A stretch of 64,000 nt of DNA from Streptomyces xantholiticus. Lineage in GTDB: Bacteria; Actinomycetota; Actinomycetes; Streptomycetales; Streptomycetaceae. The notes beneath the pieces were generated by a model. That model was given only the letters and a program-made list of their open reading frames with translations. It did not search any database and had not been told where the DNA came from. This document shows positions 1-8,947 of this stretch, piece by piece (position 1 is the first letter of the stretch; each line of letters begins with the position of its first letter). The DNA is taken from assembly GCF_014651015.1 (NCBI RefSeq), contig NZ_BMWB01000002.1:310001-374000 (forward strand), given 5' to 3'. The position numbers and the translations under genes were made by a program.

Positions 1-1
1 C

Positions 2-337
2 GGCCTGCCGGGGGACGAGGACCTGTACACGGTGCCCAACCAGCTGGACTGCCTGGTCAGGCTCCAGCAGGGCATGGTCGACGCGATCGTCACCGACAAC
101 GCCCTGGCGGCCGGACAGGCGGCCCAGGACCCGGCGGTCGAGCTCAAGGGTGCGAAGCCCTTCACCACCGAGTACTACGGAGTGGCCACCAAACTCGGCC
201 ACGACGACCTGGTGCGCCGGATCAACCAGGTCCTGGTCGACTACCGCAGGGGCGCCTGGCAGAAGGCGTACGACCGCTGGCTCGCGGCCGACCTGCCGGG
301 CATCACCGGACCGCCGCAGCCCAAATACCGGAACTAG
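2..337 (+). CDS. Glutamate-type ABC transporter substrate-binding protein, C-terminal part
   Basis: The frame is open from the first bases, so the start lies outside the window and only about 111 residues remain. The sequence has the look of the last lobe of a family 3 (amino-acid) periplasmic-type binding protein: a stretch ending AIVTDNALAAG, where the ligand pocket is usually completed, then a KPFTTEYYGVA segment and a C-terminal helix rich in Lys/Arg/Tyr. Binding proteins of this kind (GlnH) sit beside PknG kinases in actinobacteria and are thought to sense extracellular amino acids for the kinase. The next gene starts 52 bases downstream on the same strand. Family assignment is good; ligand specificity is inferred only from context. 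Confidence 0.75.
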   Translation, partial: GLPGDEDLYTVPNQLDCLVRLQQGMVDAIVTDNALAAGQAAQDPAVELKGAKPFTTEYYGVATKLGHDDLVRRINQVLVDYRRGAWQKAYDRWLAADLPGITGPPQPKYRN

Positions 338-389
338 ACCTGCTGGACACTCACAGCTCACACGACGAGTACGAACGGAGAGGTGATCG

Positions 390-1733
390 ATGGGCGTCGC
401 GGGACCCTTCCCCAGCTCGGCGGGGAGACCGCACGGGCCGGTGATGGACCGGGACGAGGTGGACCGTGCGCTGGCCCGGCTCGGAGCGGAGCACGAAGCG
501 GTGGAGACCTCGCTGCTGGCGCTCCAGGACCACGCGGGCCGCAGGCTGCTCGAGGGCGCCGAGCTGACGGGCGTCACCAAGGACCGCTGGGCCACGGCCG
601 AACAGCAGATCGCCCTGCTCTGGTCCTACTTCGACGCCTACACGGCCGCGTTGACCGACATCCGTCAGCTCCGGGCCCGCAGACGCTGGTCCAGCCGCGA
701 GGACCTGGTCGAGCTGACCGAGCGGCTGCGCGGCCGCAGCGTCACCGTGGCGAGCCCGGCCGCCCTCCCCGCGCCGCAGATCACCGGGCCCGCCAAGCTC
801 GCGGAGGAGTTCACCCTCGAGGAACTCGTCGCCAGGATGAACGAGCTCTACGCGTCCTCGCTGGACACGGTGGTGACCGCCGACGCGGTGTGGTCGGCGC
901 TTCCGGCCCGCATAGACCTGCTCTCCGCCGAGCTGCGGCGTACCCGCTCGCTCGCGCACTCGGTGGGCGTGCGGCCCGGGGAGCACCCCGCCGGCGACGA
1001 GTTGGAGTCCATCACCCACGAGTTGTCCACGCTGCGTGCCCAGGTGGTGTCCGACCCGCTCGCCTTCTGGCGGCCGGGGCCGGGCAGCTCGGCACCCGGC
1101 GGCGGCCGGCCGGACACGGACCGCTACGACCGGGCGGCGCGTGCCCTGGAGGATGTGCGCCGTGAGATCGAGGCGGTGCTCCAGGTCCGGCAGGATTCGG
1201 AGGAGCGGCTGATGCGACTGCGCGACCTGCTCTCCCGCGCCGACCGGACCCTGGCGGAGGCCCGCGCGGCGCGCGGGGAGGTCCTGGCGAAGATCGCCGC
1301 CTCGGAGGTGCCTGCCGTCAGCGGCCCGCCGACCGCGCTGCAGGAGCGTCTCGCCACGGCCGCCGAGTACCGCAGGCACGCCCGGTGGCACCGGCTGTCT
1401 CCGCTGCTCGACTCCCTGGAGCGGGAGGCGGAGGACGAACTGCAGCGTGCTCGCGAGTCGTTGACCGCCGTCACCGCGCCCCTCGCGGTCCGCGCCGAGC
1501 TGCGCGGCCGCCTGGACGCGTACAAGGCGAAGATCGCACGGCACGGCATGGCCGAGGACCCACTGCTCATCGAACGGTACGACGCGGCACGCCGCATGTT
1601 GTGGAGCGCGCCGTGCGATCTGCGCGTCGCCGAGCAGGCCGTTCTGCGTTACCAGCACGCCGCGGCGGAAGCCCTGGTGCCGAGAGCGGCCGCACCGGAG
1701 CCGGGACCGACCGACCGCGGAGGGTATTCATGA
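390..1733 (+). CDS. Cytoplasmic coiled-coil protein of the PknG cluster
   Basis: This is a 447-residue protein without signal peptide or membrane segment. Long Ala/Arg/Glu/Leu helices (about residues 20-60, 230-330 and 340-420) suggest coiled coil. I recognise no catalytic motif. The ATG at 390 follows GGAGAGG at a normal distance; an in-frame ATG at 444 is possible. Its stop overlaps the kinase start as ATGA, so translation is probably coupled. In mycobacteria the slot between glnH and pknG is held by the membrane protein GlnX; this protein has no membrane segment and is not an obvious GlnX. A scaffold or regulator role for the kinase is inference from position only. Confidence 0.85.
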   Translation: MGVAGPFPSSAGRPHGPVMDRDEVDRALARLGAEHEAVETSLLALQDHAGRRLLEGAELTGVTKDRWATAEQQIALLWSYFDAYTAALTDIRQLRARRRWSSREDLVELTERLRGRSVTVASPAALPAPQITGPAKLAEEFTLEELVARMNELYASSLDTVVTADAVWSALPARIDLLSAELRRTRSLAHSVGVRPGEHPAGDELESITHELSTLRAQVVSDPLAFWRPGPGSSAPGGGRPDTDRYDRAARALEDVRREIEAVLQVRQDSEERLMRLRDLLSRADRTLAEARAARGEVLAKIAASEVPAVSGPPTALQERLATAAEYRRHARWHRLSPLLDSLEREAEDELQRARESLTAVTAPLAVRAELRGRLDAYKAKIARHGMAEDPLLIERYDAARRMLWSAPCDLRVAEQAVLRYQHAAAEALVPRAAAPEPGPTDRGGYS

Positions 1734-4327
1734 GCGGGAACAAGAACTGCCAGCGCCCCGGCTGCGAGGGCTCGTACGAGGACATGGGCGGCGGCGAGCT
1801 GTACTGCGACACCTGCGGCCTCGCCCCGGTGGTGTCGCCCACCGGCATGGTCTCCTCGCCGCCCACCGGCATCGCCGGCGGCGGCCGGGACTCCTCGTCC
1901 TCGCGCAGCAGTTCACGCTCGTCACGGGCGTCCGCGCGTTCGTCGACCTCGCGCCGGTCGGTGTCGGGGCGGCTGTCGCGTTCGCTGACCGGAAGCAGCA
2001 CTTCGGCACGGTCGGTCTCGGTCCGCAGCTCCGGCTCTTCGACGGCTTCGTCTGCGCGCAACCGGCTGGGCGCGGGGCTGGTGACCGTGCCGGACGTCCC
2101 GCGCCCCGACCCGCGTTCCGCCGTCATGGCGAACCCGGAGGTGCCCGAGCGCAAGCGGTTCTGCTCACGCTCGGACTGCGGCGCTCCGGTGGGCCGGGCG
2201 CGCGGCGACCGGCCCGGACGCACGGAGGGTTTCTGCACCAAGTGCGGCCACCCCTACTCGTTCGTGCCGAAGCTGACCGGTGGCGACATCGTGCACGGCC
2301 AGTACGAGGTGGTCGGCTGTCTCGCGCACGGCGGTCTGGGCTGGGTCTATCTGGCCGTGGACCGTGCGGTGTCCGACCGGTGGGTGGTCCTCAAGGGCCT
2401 GCTGGACACCGGTGACCAGGACGCCATGGCGGCCGCGATCTCCGAGCGGCGATTCCTCGCCGAGATCGAGCACTCCAACATCGTCCGTATCTACAACTTC
2501 GTCGAGCACCTCGACCAGCGCACTGGCTCCCTCGACGGTTACATCGTCATGGAGTACGTGGGCGGCAAGTCGCTCAAGGAGATCGCCAACGAGCGGCGCG
2601 GCCCGGACGGGCGGCGCGACCCGCTGCCGATCGAGCAGGCCTGTGCGTACGGCATCGAGGCGCTGGAGGCGCTCGGCCATCTGCACAGCAGGAACCTGCT
2701 GTACTGCGACTTCAAGGTCGACAACGCCATCCAGCAGCAGGACCAGCTCAAGCTGATCGACATGGGTGCGGTCCGCAGGATGGACGACGAAGAGTCCGCC
2801 ATCTACGGCACGGTCGGCTACCAGGCACCGGAGGTGGCCGAGGTCGGCCCCTCCGTCGCTTCCGACCTCTACACGGTGGCGCGGACCCTCGCCGTCCTGA
2901 CGTTCGACTTCCAGGGCTACACGAATGTGTTCGTCGACTGTCTGCCGGACCCGGAGAACATCGAGGTCTTCCGGACGTACGAGTCGTTCTACCGGTTCCT
3001 GGTGCGGGCCACCGACCCGGACCCGGCACGGCGGTTCGCGTCCGCCCAGGAGATGGCCGAGCAGCTGACGGGGGTGCTCAGGGAGGTCGTCGCCATGCAG
3101 ACCGGCCGTCCCCGCCCCGCTATGTCGACGCTGTTCAGGCCGGAACTGCGGGTGACGGACACCGAGTTGTTCGCCGAGCCGACAGGGGACGTTTCGCAGC
3201 TCGGCTCCCGGGCCCGGGCACGTGGCAGACGCCTCGCCCCGGCGGCCGCCGTCGCCCCGCAGGCACCTGCTCAGCCGCCGGTGCCGTCCGCCCACGCCCC
3301 GTACGCGGCGGTTCCCGCACCCCGTACGCCCGCGCAGCCCGTGCCCCCCGCGCCGGGCGGGGCGCCGGCGGGACCGGCCCTCGCCCCCTACCTCGCCGTG
3401 CTCGACGCTCGGGCGCACGCGCTTGCGCTGCCCCTCCCCCGCGTCGACCCGGGCGACCCGAACGCGGGCTTCCTGGCCGGGCTGATGGCCGCGGCACCCC
3501 CCGAACTGATCGCGGCACTGCACACGGCTCCCGCGAGCTCCCCGGAGACCCGGCTGCGCGAGCTGCGCGCCCTGCTGGAGACGGGCGACCTGTCGTCCGC
3601 GACGACCGCGCTCGCCACCATGGAGAAGCAGCAGCCCGACGACTGGCGGGTGGTCTGGTACCGGGGCGTCACCTCCCTGGTGACCGGCGACCACGAGGCC
3701 GCGGCGCTGTCCTTCGACGCGATCTACGACGCGTTCCCCGGCGAGCCCGCGCCCAAGCTGGCCCTCGGTCTGTGCGCGGAGGTGCTCGGCCAGCTGGACA
3801 ACGCGGCGGACTACTACCGTCTCGTGTGGACGACCGACCCCAGCCATGTGAGCGCGGCATTCGGGCTCGCCCGGGTCCAGCTCGCGGCGGGCGAGGGCGC
3901 CGGAGCCGTACGGACCCTGGAGTCGGTGCCGGAGGCCTCGATCCACTACACGGCGGCGCGTGTGGCCGCCGTAAGGGCGAGGCTCCGGCGCCGCGCCGTC
4001 CACGAGCCGCTGCTGGACGACCTGTCGGCGGCGGCCGCCCAGGTGGCCGCACTCGAGGAGTTCGGCCTGGACGCGGTGCGGCGCGAGCAGTTGTCCACAG
4101 AGGTACTCGGCACGGCGCTGGACTGGGTACTCTCCGGAAGTCCCGGAAGCGGGCCGTCCGTTGTGCACGCCCCGAGCGCACTGCTCGGGAGCTCGCTGGA
4201 CGAACGCGGTCTGCGCTTCGGACTGGAACGCTCCTTCCGGGTGCTCGCCCGGCTCGCCCAGCGCGGCGAGGAGCGGATAGAGCTGGTGGAGCGGGCCAAC
4301 CGCTACCGCCCCCGGACGTGGGTGTGA
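1730..4327 (+). CDS. pknG: PknG-like serine/threonine protein kinase with zinc ribbons and TPR region
   Basis: 865 residues. An N-terminal zinc ribbon (Cys at about 7, 12, 26, 29) is followed by a Ser/Arg-rich linker (about 55-110), a second four-Cys ribbon of PknG rubredoxin type (about 143-180), the kinase domain (about 190-460), a Pro/Ala linker and a C-terminal TPR-like helical region (about 590-865). Visible kinase residues are Lys222 in VVLKG, the catalytic loop YCDFKVDN with Asp327, and Asp344 in DMG, which replaces DFG. The catalytic Asp is preceded by Cys, so this is a non-RD kinase like PknG. PknG regulates glutamate/2-oxoglutarate metabolism through FHA proteins in mycobacteria. 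The ATG at 1730 was chosen because it overlaps the upstream stop and precedes the ribbon. Confidence 0.92.
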   Translation: MSGNKNCQRPGCEGSYEDMGGGELYCDTCGLAPVVSPTGMVSSPPTGIAGGGRDSSSSRSSSRSSRASARSSTSRRSVSGRLSRSLTGSSTSARSVSVRSSGSSTASSARNRLGAGLVTVPDVPRPDPRSAVMANPEVPERKRFCSRSDCGAPVGRARGDRPGRTEGFCTKCGHPYSFVPKLTGGDIVHGQYEVVGCLAHGGLGWVYLAVDRAVSDRWVVLKGLLDTGDQDAMAAAISERRFLAEIEHSNIVRIYNFVEHLDQRTGSLDGYIVMEYVGGKSLKEIANERRGPDGRRDPLPIEQACAYGIEALEALGHLHSRNLLYCDFKVDNAIQQQDQLKLIDMGAVRRMDDEESAIYGTVGYQAPEVAEVGPSVASDLYTVARTLAVLTFDFQGYTNVFVDCLPDPENIEVFRTYESFYRFLVRATDPDPARRFASAQEMAEQLTGVLREVVAMQTGRPRPAMSTLFRPELRVTDTELFAEPTGDVSQLGSRARARGRRLAPAAAVAPQAPAQPPVPSAHAPYAAVPAPRTPAQPVPPAPGGAPAGPALAPYLAVLDARAHALALPLPRVDPGDPNAGFLAGLMAAAPPELIAALHTAPASSPETRLRELRALLETGDLSSATTALATMEKQQPDDWRVVWYRGVTSLVTGDHEAAALSFDAIYDAFPGEPAPKLALGLCAEVLGQLDNAADYYRLVWTTDPSHVSAAFGLARVQLAAGEGAGAVRTLESVPEASIHYTAARVAAVRARLRRRAVHEPLLDDLSAAAAQVAALEEFGLDAVRREQLSTEVLGTALDWVLSGSPGSGPSVVHAPSALLGSSLDERGLRFGLERSFRVLARLAQRGEERIELVERANRYRPRTWV

Positions 4328-4330
4328 TTG

Positions 4331-5995
4331 ATGGCGCAACAGCACCAGCCGGCTGCCGGGTCGACCTGCCCCGGTTGCGACGAACCTCTGGAGCCGGGTG
4401 ACCGGTTCTGCGGGGCCTGCGGGTACGACCTGTCGGCCGTGCCCGTCACGGCGCAGGACCGCCCCACCGTGGCCATCGCCACCCCTGTCGAATGGCCTGC
4501 GGCCACCGGCACCGACACGATGGGCACTCCCACCCCGACGCAGCGCGCGGCCGACGTTCCCGGCACCGACTCCGACGGCGAGGAGCTGACGCCGGGAGCG
4601 TCGGCGAACACCCTTGCGCCCGGCGCGGACGCGGCTTCCGGCGCCTGCGCGGCCGGTCCCGCCCGTCCCGCTGCCGGACCGGGCGCCGCACCCGGCCCGG
4701 CCGGCTCCGTCGCGGCGGCACCGTCCGCCGTACCGCACCCGGCCACCGCATGCGCGCCGGACCCGGTGGCCGGGTCCGCCGACCAGGCGTACGGATGCGG
4801 ACCCGTGGCGGGCGGACCGGCGGTCCCCTCCGCCCAGGCGCCCTGCACCGGGGGCCATGGTGACCACGAGCGCTCCGCCGGCGGTGCGCCGTCGGCCGGC
4901 TCCGCCGGAACCGGCGAAGGCACCGGCCAGGAAGCGCCCGCCGCGTCCGGCGTGCGGTACGACAGCCCACCCTTCGGCGACTTCGAGCTCGCCGCGCCCG
5001 CGCCGGGCAGCCCCGCCGACCCTCGAGCGGCCGCCGCCGAGCCCGCCGCCGAGCCGCCCGGTGCCAAGCTCTGCGTGGCCTGCCGGGCCGGCCGGGTCGA
5101 CACCGACGGCTACTGCGAGAACTGCGGCCACGCCCAGCCCCGTGAACGCGACCACATGGAGCAGGAGCTCGGTTCGGTCGCCGCGGTCAGCGACCGGGGC
5201 CTGCGGCACCACCGCAACGAGGACTCGTTCGCCGTCTCGTCCACCGCCCTTCCGGACGGCTCACCGGCCGTCGTCGCCGTCGTCTGCGACGGTGTCTCGT
5301 CGGCGACCCGCCCCGACGAGGCGTCGGCCGCCGCGGCGAGCGCCGCCAACGAGCGGCTGCTGGAGGCGCTGCCCCGCGGCACGCACGCGCAGCAGGCCAT
5401 GCACGAGGCGATCGTGGCCGCCTCCGAGGCGGTCAACTCCCTGGCCGAACAGTCCGAGCAGGCCCCCGGGGACGACCCGAACCGCCATCAGAACGCACCC
5501 GCCTGCACGATCGTCGCCGCGGTGGCGGCCGGCGGTCTGCTGATCGTCGGCTGGGTCGGCGACAGCAGGGCCTACTGGGTCCCCGACGACCGTTCGGGAC
5601 CGCCTGCCCGGCTGACCGAGGACGACTCATGGGCGGCCCAGATGGTGGCGGCAGGCCTGATGAACGAGGCGGAGGCGTACGCGGACGAGCGGGCCCATGC
5701 GATCACGGGCTGGCTGGGCGCCGACGCCTACGAACTCGAGCCGCACACCGCCGCGTTCAAGCCGGACCGCTCCGGGGTGGTCGTAGTCTGCACGGACGGG
5801 CTGTGGAACTACGCGGAGGCCGCGGAGGAGATGGCCCGGGTCATTCCCGCGGACGCCTCGGAACGGCCCCTGCACAGTGCGCAGATGCTGGTCGGCCACG
5901 CCCTCGACGGCGGCGGCCACGACAACGTAACGGTGGCGGTGCTGCCGTTCGCCGTACCGCAGCAAGGCGCAGGATCGGCCTACGACATGGCTTGA
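4331..5995 (+). CDS. PP2C-family Ser/Thr phosphatase with N-terminal zinc ribbons
   Basis: 554 residues. A double-CxxC ribbon near the N-terminus (CPGCD and CGACG) leads into about 190 residues of Ala/Pro/Gly linker, then a second ribbon (CVACR, CENCG at about 244-263). The PP2C domain fills the rest. Metal-binding and core motifs are visible: RNEDSF, VVCDGVSS, GWVGDSRAYW, VCTDGLWN and GGHDNVTVAVL. It would dephosphorylate Ser/Thr residues and is the natural counter-enzyme to the adjacent kinase. The gene starts three bases after the kinase stop; the ATG at 4331 is preferred over the overlapping TTG at 4328. Low-complexity linkers of this kind also occur in the kinase and FHA proteins of the cluster. 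Confidence 0.9.
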   Translation: MAQQHQPAAGSTCPGCDEPLEPGDRFCGACGYDLSAVPVTAQDRPTVAIATPVEWPAATGTDTMGTPTPTQRAADVPGTDSDGEELTPGASANTLAPGADAASGACAAGPARPAAGPGAAPGPAGSVAAAPSAVPHPATACAPDPVAGSADQAYGCGPVAGGPAVPSAQAPCTGGHGDHERSAGGAPSAGSAGTGEGTGQEAPAASGVRYDSPPFGDFELAAPAPGSPADPRAAAAEPAAEPPGAKLCVACRAGRVDTDGYCENCGHAQPRERDHMEQELGSVAAVSDRGLRHHRNEDSFAVSSTALPDGSPAVVAVVCDGVSSATRPDEASAAAASAANERLLEALPRGTHAQQAMHEAIVAASEAVNSLAEQSEQAPGDDPNRHQNAPACTIVAAVAAGGLLIVGWVGDSRAYWVPDDRSGPPARLTEDDSWAAQMVAAGLMNEAEAYADERAHAITGWLGADAYELEPHTAAFKPDRSGVVVVCTDGLWNYAEAAEEMARVIPADASERPLHSAQMLVGHALDGGGHDNVTVAVLPFAVPQQGAGSAYDMA

Positions 5996-6198
5996 CCCGA
6001 CCGCTCCGTGGACCTGACCGCTGCCGATCAGCCCCGACCTCTTCCATCAGCCCCGACCGCTCGGGTCAGCCCCTGACAACTCGGGTCGGCCACTGACCGC
6101 TTCGTCCACCACCGGCCCACCAACCCCCTGCCCACCCTGCCAACCCGCCTGCACAGTCGTTTCCCGCTGCCTCGGCGGAGTCACAAGGAGCTGATCGG

Positions 6199-7554
6199 AT
6201 GGCCGTTTTCTCCAAGTCCCAGGTGCCGCAGTTCTCGGTCGAGGTGTACCAGAACGAATACCTCCCGGAAGGCGGCCGCGAGGTCAACGCGATCGTCACG
6301 GTCACCTCGACCGGCGGCGGCACCACCGGCGGGGTGCCGCTGCGGCAGGCGTCGCCGCCACCCTCCGAGTCGGACCGCGGGCCGGCCGCCGGTGTGGTGA
6401 TCATGGTCGACTGCTCCGGCTCGATGGACTACCCGCCGAAGAAGCTGCGCAACGCCCGGGACGCGACGGCCGCGGCGATCGACACCCTGCGGGACGGTGT
6501 GGCCTTCGCGGTGGTCGCTGGCACGCACAAAGCACTTGAGGTGTATCCGGGCGGTGGCCGGCTCGCCGTCGCGGATCCGGCCACCCGCACCCAGGCCAAG
6601 GGCGCGCTGCGGGCGCTCACGGCCGGCGGCGGCACGGCGATCGGGACCTGGCTGCGTCTGGCCGACCGGCTGCTGTCCTCGACCGACCTGGCGATCCGGC
6701 ACGGCATCCTGCTCACCGACGGGCGCAACGAGCACGAGTCGGCCGATGAGCTGCGGGCCGCGCTCGACGCATGCGCGGGCCGTTTCACCTGTGACGCCCG
6801 CGGCGTCGGCACGGACTGGGAGGTGAAAGAAGTCACAGGCATCGCCTCCGCGCTGCTCGGCACGGCCGACATCGTCGCCGACCCCGGCGGCCTGGCCGCG
6901 GACTTCACGCGGATGATGGAGAACGCGATGAACAAGGAGGTCGCGGACGTCGCGCTGCGGCTGTGGACCCCGGTCGGCGTGGAGATCAAGTTCGTCAAGC
7001 AGGTCGCGCCGACCGTCGAGGACCTCACCGGGCGGCGAACGGAGGCCGGCCCGCGCGCAGGCGATTATCCGACCGGCTCCTGGGGCGACGAGTCCCGGGA
7101 CTACCACATATGTGTCCAGGTGCCGGAGGCCGGAATCGGCCAGGAGATGCTGGCGGCGAGGGCCTCTCTGATCGTCCCGGCGGCGGACGGCGGCGCTCCC
7201 GAGGTCCTGTCGCACGGCCTCGTACGGGCGGTGTGGACGGACGACATGGCCGCGTCGACCTCGATCAATCCGCAGGTGGCGCACTACACGGGCCAGGCGG
7301 AGCTGGCACAGGTGATCCAGCAGGGGCTGGAGGCCAGGAAGTCGGGCGATTTCGACGGTGCAACGGCGAAACTGGGCCGCGCGGTGCTGCTGGCGGCACG
7401 TTCCGGGAACGAGGACACTGCGAAACTGCTTTCGAAGGTGGTGGACGTCGTCGACGCGGCGACCGGTACTGTGCGACTGAAGGCGAAGGTCGCGGACGCG
7501 GACGAGATGACTCTCGAAACGCGCTCCACCAAGACGGTTCGCGTCAAGAAGTGA
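6199..7554 (+). CDS. VWA-domain protein of the kinase cluster
   Basis: 451 residues, no signal peptide. A von Willebrand factor A domain occupies about residues 64-250, with the metal-ion-dependent adhesion motif DCSGS at 71-75, a second metal-binding turn at GGGTAIGTW and the LLTDGRNE strand. A beta-rich segment and a helical C-terminus follow. VWA domains bind protein partners through Mg2+; here the protein is probably cytosolic and an adaptor or substrate in the phospho-signalling module. The ATG follows AAGGAG. The 203 bases separating it from the phosphatase gene hold degenerate short repeats of GACCGCT/GGGTCAGCC type and may contain a promoter. Exact role unknown. Confidence 0.88.
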   Translation: MAVFSKSQVPQFSVEVYQNEYLPEGGREVNAIVTVTSTGGGTTGGVPLRQASPPPSESDRGPAAGVVIMVDCSGSMDYPPKKLRNARDATAAAIDTLRDGVAFAVVAGTHKALEVYPGGGRLAVADPATRTQAKGALRALTAGGGTAIGTWLRLADRLLSSTDLAIRHGILLTDGRNEHESADELRAALDACAGRFTCDARGVGTDWEVKEVTGIASALLGTADIVADPGGLAADFTRMMENAMNKEVADVALRLWTPVGVEIKFVKQVAPTVEDLTGRRTEAGPRAGDYPTGSWGDESRDYHICVQVPEAGIGQEMLAARASLIVPAADGGAPEVLSHGLVRAVWTDDMAASTSINPQVAHYTGQAELAQVIQQGLEARKSGDFDGATAKLGRAVLLAARSGNEDTAKLLSKVVDVVDAATGTVRLKAKVADADEMTLETRSTKTVRVKK

Positions 7555-7615
7555 TCACGCACGGACACGAAGTGAACGGCCCACGGGCCGGATGAGGAGA
7601 GGGGGAAGCGCCGAC

Positions 7616-8878
7616 ATGCCGACCTGCCCGAACGGACACCAGTCGGGATCCGACGACTGGTGCGAGGTCTGCGGCCACCGCATGGCTCCTCCCGGCGCGC
7701 CCGCGGGTGCCGTACCGCCGCCTCCACCGCCGCCGCCCGGCTACGGCTATCCCGGCCCGGGCGATCCGAACGCCACGGCCCAGGCGGAGCTCTGCCCCCA
7801 GTGCCGCACCCCGCGCGAGGCCATGGCCCCGTTCTGCGAGGAGTGCCGGTACAACTTCCTCACGCACACGGCGACGTCGTACACGCCCGTGGCTCCGCCC
7901 CAGCCGCAGGGCGGGCTGAACCTCCCGCCGGGCTTCCAGTCCCAGCCGGGCCCGTCCGCCCCGCCGGCGCAGCACGGCCCGCCTCCTCCGGCGCCGGCGC
8001 GGCAGCAGCATGATCCCTTCGAGTACCAGGGCTCGCGTCCCTCGCAGATGAACCGGCCGGCGGAGCCGCTGGAGCAGGAGCCGCCCGGGCACCACCAGCC
8101 GCCGCCCGGTGCCTTCCAGCCGCAGGGCGGTCCGCCGCCTCCGCCGTCGCCGTTCCCGCAGCAGCCCGGACCGCCGGCGCCACCGGCCTTCCAGCAGCCC
8201 GGACCGCCGGCCCCCCCGGCCTTCCAGCAGCCGCCGCCCGCGCCACCGCAGCCCCAGCACACCGGTGGCGACGACTGGATGCTCCCCCCGCCCTCCCGTA
8301 CCCAGTCGCCCCCGCCTCCGCCGGGACCGCAGGGTCACCCGGGTGGTCCGCAGGGCCACCAGGGGCCGCCGTCGTTCCCGCAGCAGCCGATGCCCCCGCA
8401 GCACCACCAGGGCCCCGGCATGCAGGGCACGCACCCCGGTCGGCCGCAGGCTCCACGGCCCGATGCCGCTCCGGTGGGCTGGACGGCCGTGATCGGGCCG
8501 GACCGCGAGTACTTCATGGCGATGATGCAGCGCAGCGGCCCCGAGGCCACCGGGCTCAATCTGCCTGCGTTCTCGCCCGAGCAGCAACTGCCGCTCACCG
8601 GAGGTCAGATCACCATCGGCCGCCGCCGGCAGTCGACGGGCGAGTCCCCCGACATCGATCTGTCGGTGCCTCCGGAGGACCCGGGTGTCTCGCACCAGCA
8701 TGCGGTGCTGGTGCAGCAGCCGGACGGATCCTGGGCGGTCGTCGACCAGAACTCGACCAACGGCACCACGCTCAACGGGGCCGAGGAGCCGATCCAGCCG
8801 TACGTCCCGGTCCCGTTGAACGACGGCGACCGGGTGCACGTCGGCGCCTGGACGACGATCACCGTCCGCCGCGGCTGA
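7616..8878 (+). CDS. FHA-domain protein with N-terminal zinc ribbon
   Basis: 420 residues. A small double zinc ribbon lies at the N-terminus (CPNGH...CEVCGH, then CPQC...CEEC), followed by about 240 residues of Pro/Gln/Gly-rich repeats (PGPPAPPAFQQ units) and a C-terminal forkhead-associated domain (about 330-420). The FHA phosphothreonine-binding signature is complete: IGRR, SHQHA and DQNSTNGT. It should read phosphothreonines laid down by the nearby kinase, as GarA does for PknG in mycobacteria, although GarA lacks the ribbon and linker. The ATG at 7616 was chosen because a long purine run (GGAGAGGGGGAAG) precedes it and the next residues start the ribbon. It is the last gene of the cluster. 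Confidence 0.9.
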   Translation: MPTCPNGHQSGSDDWCEVCGHRMAPPGAPAGAVPPPPPPPPGYGYPGPGDPNATAQAELCPQCRTPREAMAPFCEECRYNFLTHTATSYTPVAPPQPQGGLNLPPGFQSQPGPSAPPAQHGPPPPAPARQQHDPFEYQGSRPSQMNRPAEPLEQEPPGHHQPPPGAFQPQGGPPPPPSPFPQQPGPPAPPAFQQPGPPAPPAFQQPPPAPPQPQHTGGDDWMLPPPSRTQSPPPPPGPQGHPGGPQGHQGPPSFPQQPMPPQHHQGPGMQGTHPGRPQAPRPDAAPVGWTAVIGPDREYFMAMMQRSGPEATGLNLPAFSPEQQLPLTGGQITIGRRRQSTGESPDIDLSVPPEDPGVSHQHAVLVQQPDGSWAVVDQNSTNGTTLNGAEEPIQPYVPVPLNDGDRVHVGAWTTITVRRG

Positions 8879-8947
8879 GAGACCCAGCCGCGGCGGCGGC
8901 GATCCTGCTGCCGACAACCATGGATACGCGGCGCGCGCCGCGAGCGT

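Noticed and set aside
351..1658. Leftward 435-residue ORF over the coiled-coil gene
   Set aside because: Frame shadow in GC-rich DNA: no ribosome binding site, and the opposite strand encodes a coherent protein with overlap to pknG.
2165..5212. Leftward 1015-residue ORF over the kinase and phosphatase genes
   Set aside because: Composition is Gly/Arg/Ala-rich without motifs; the kinase and PP2C motifs are on the other strand.
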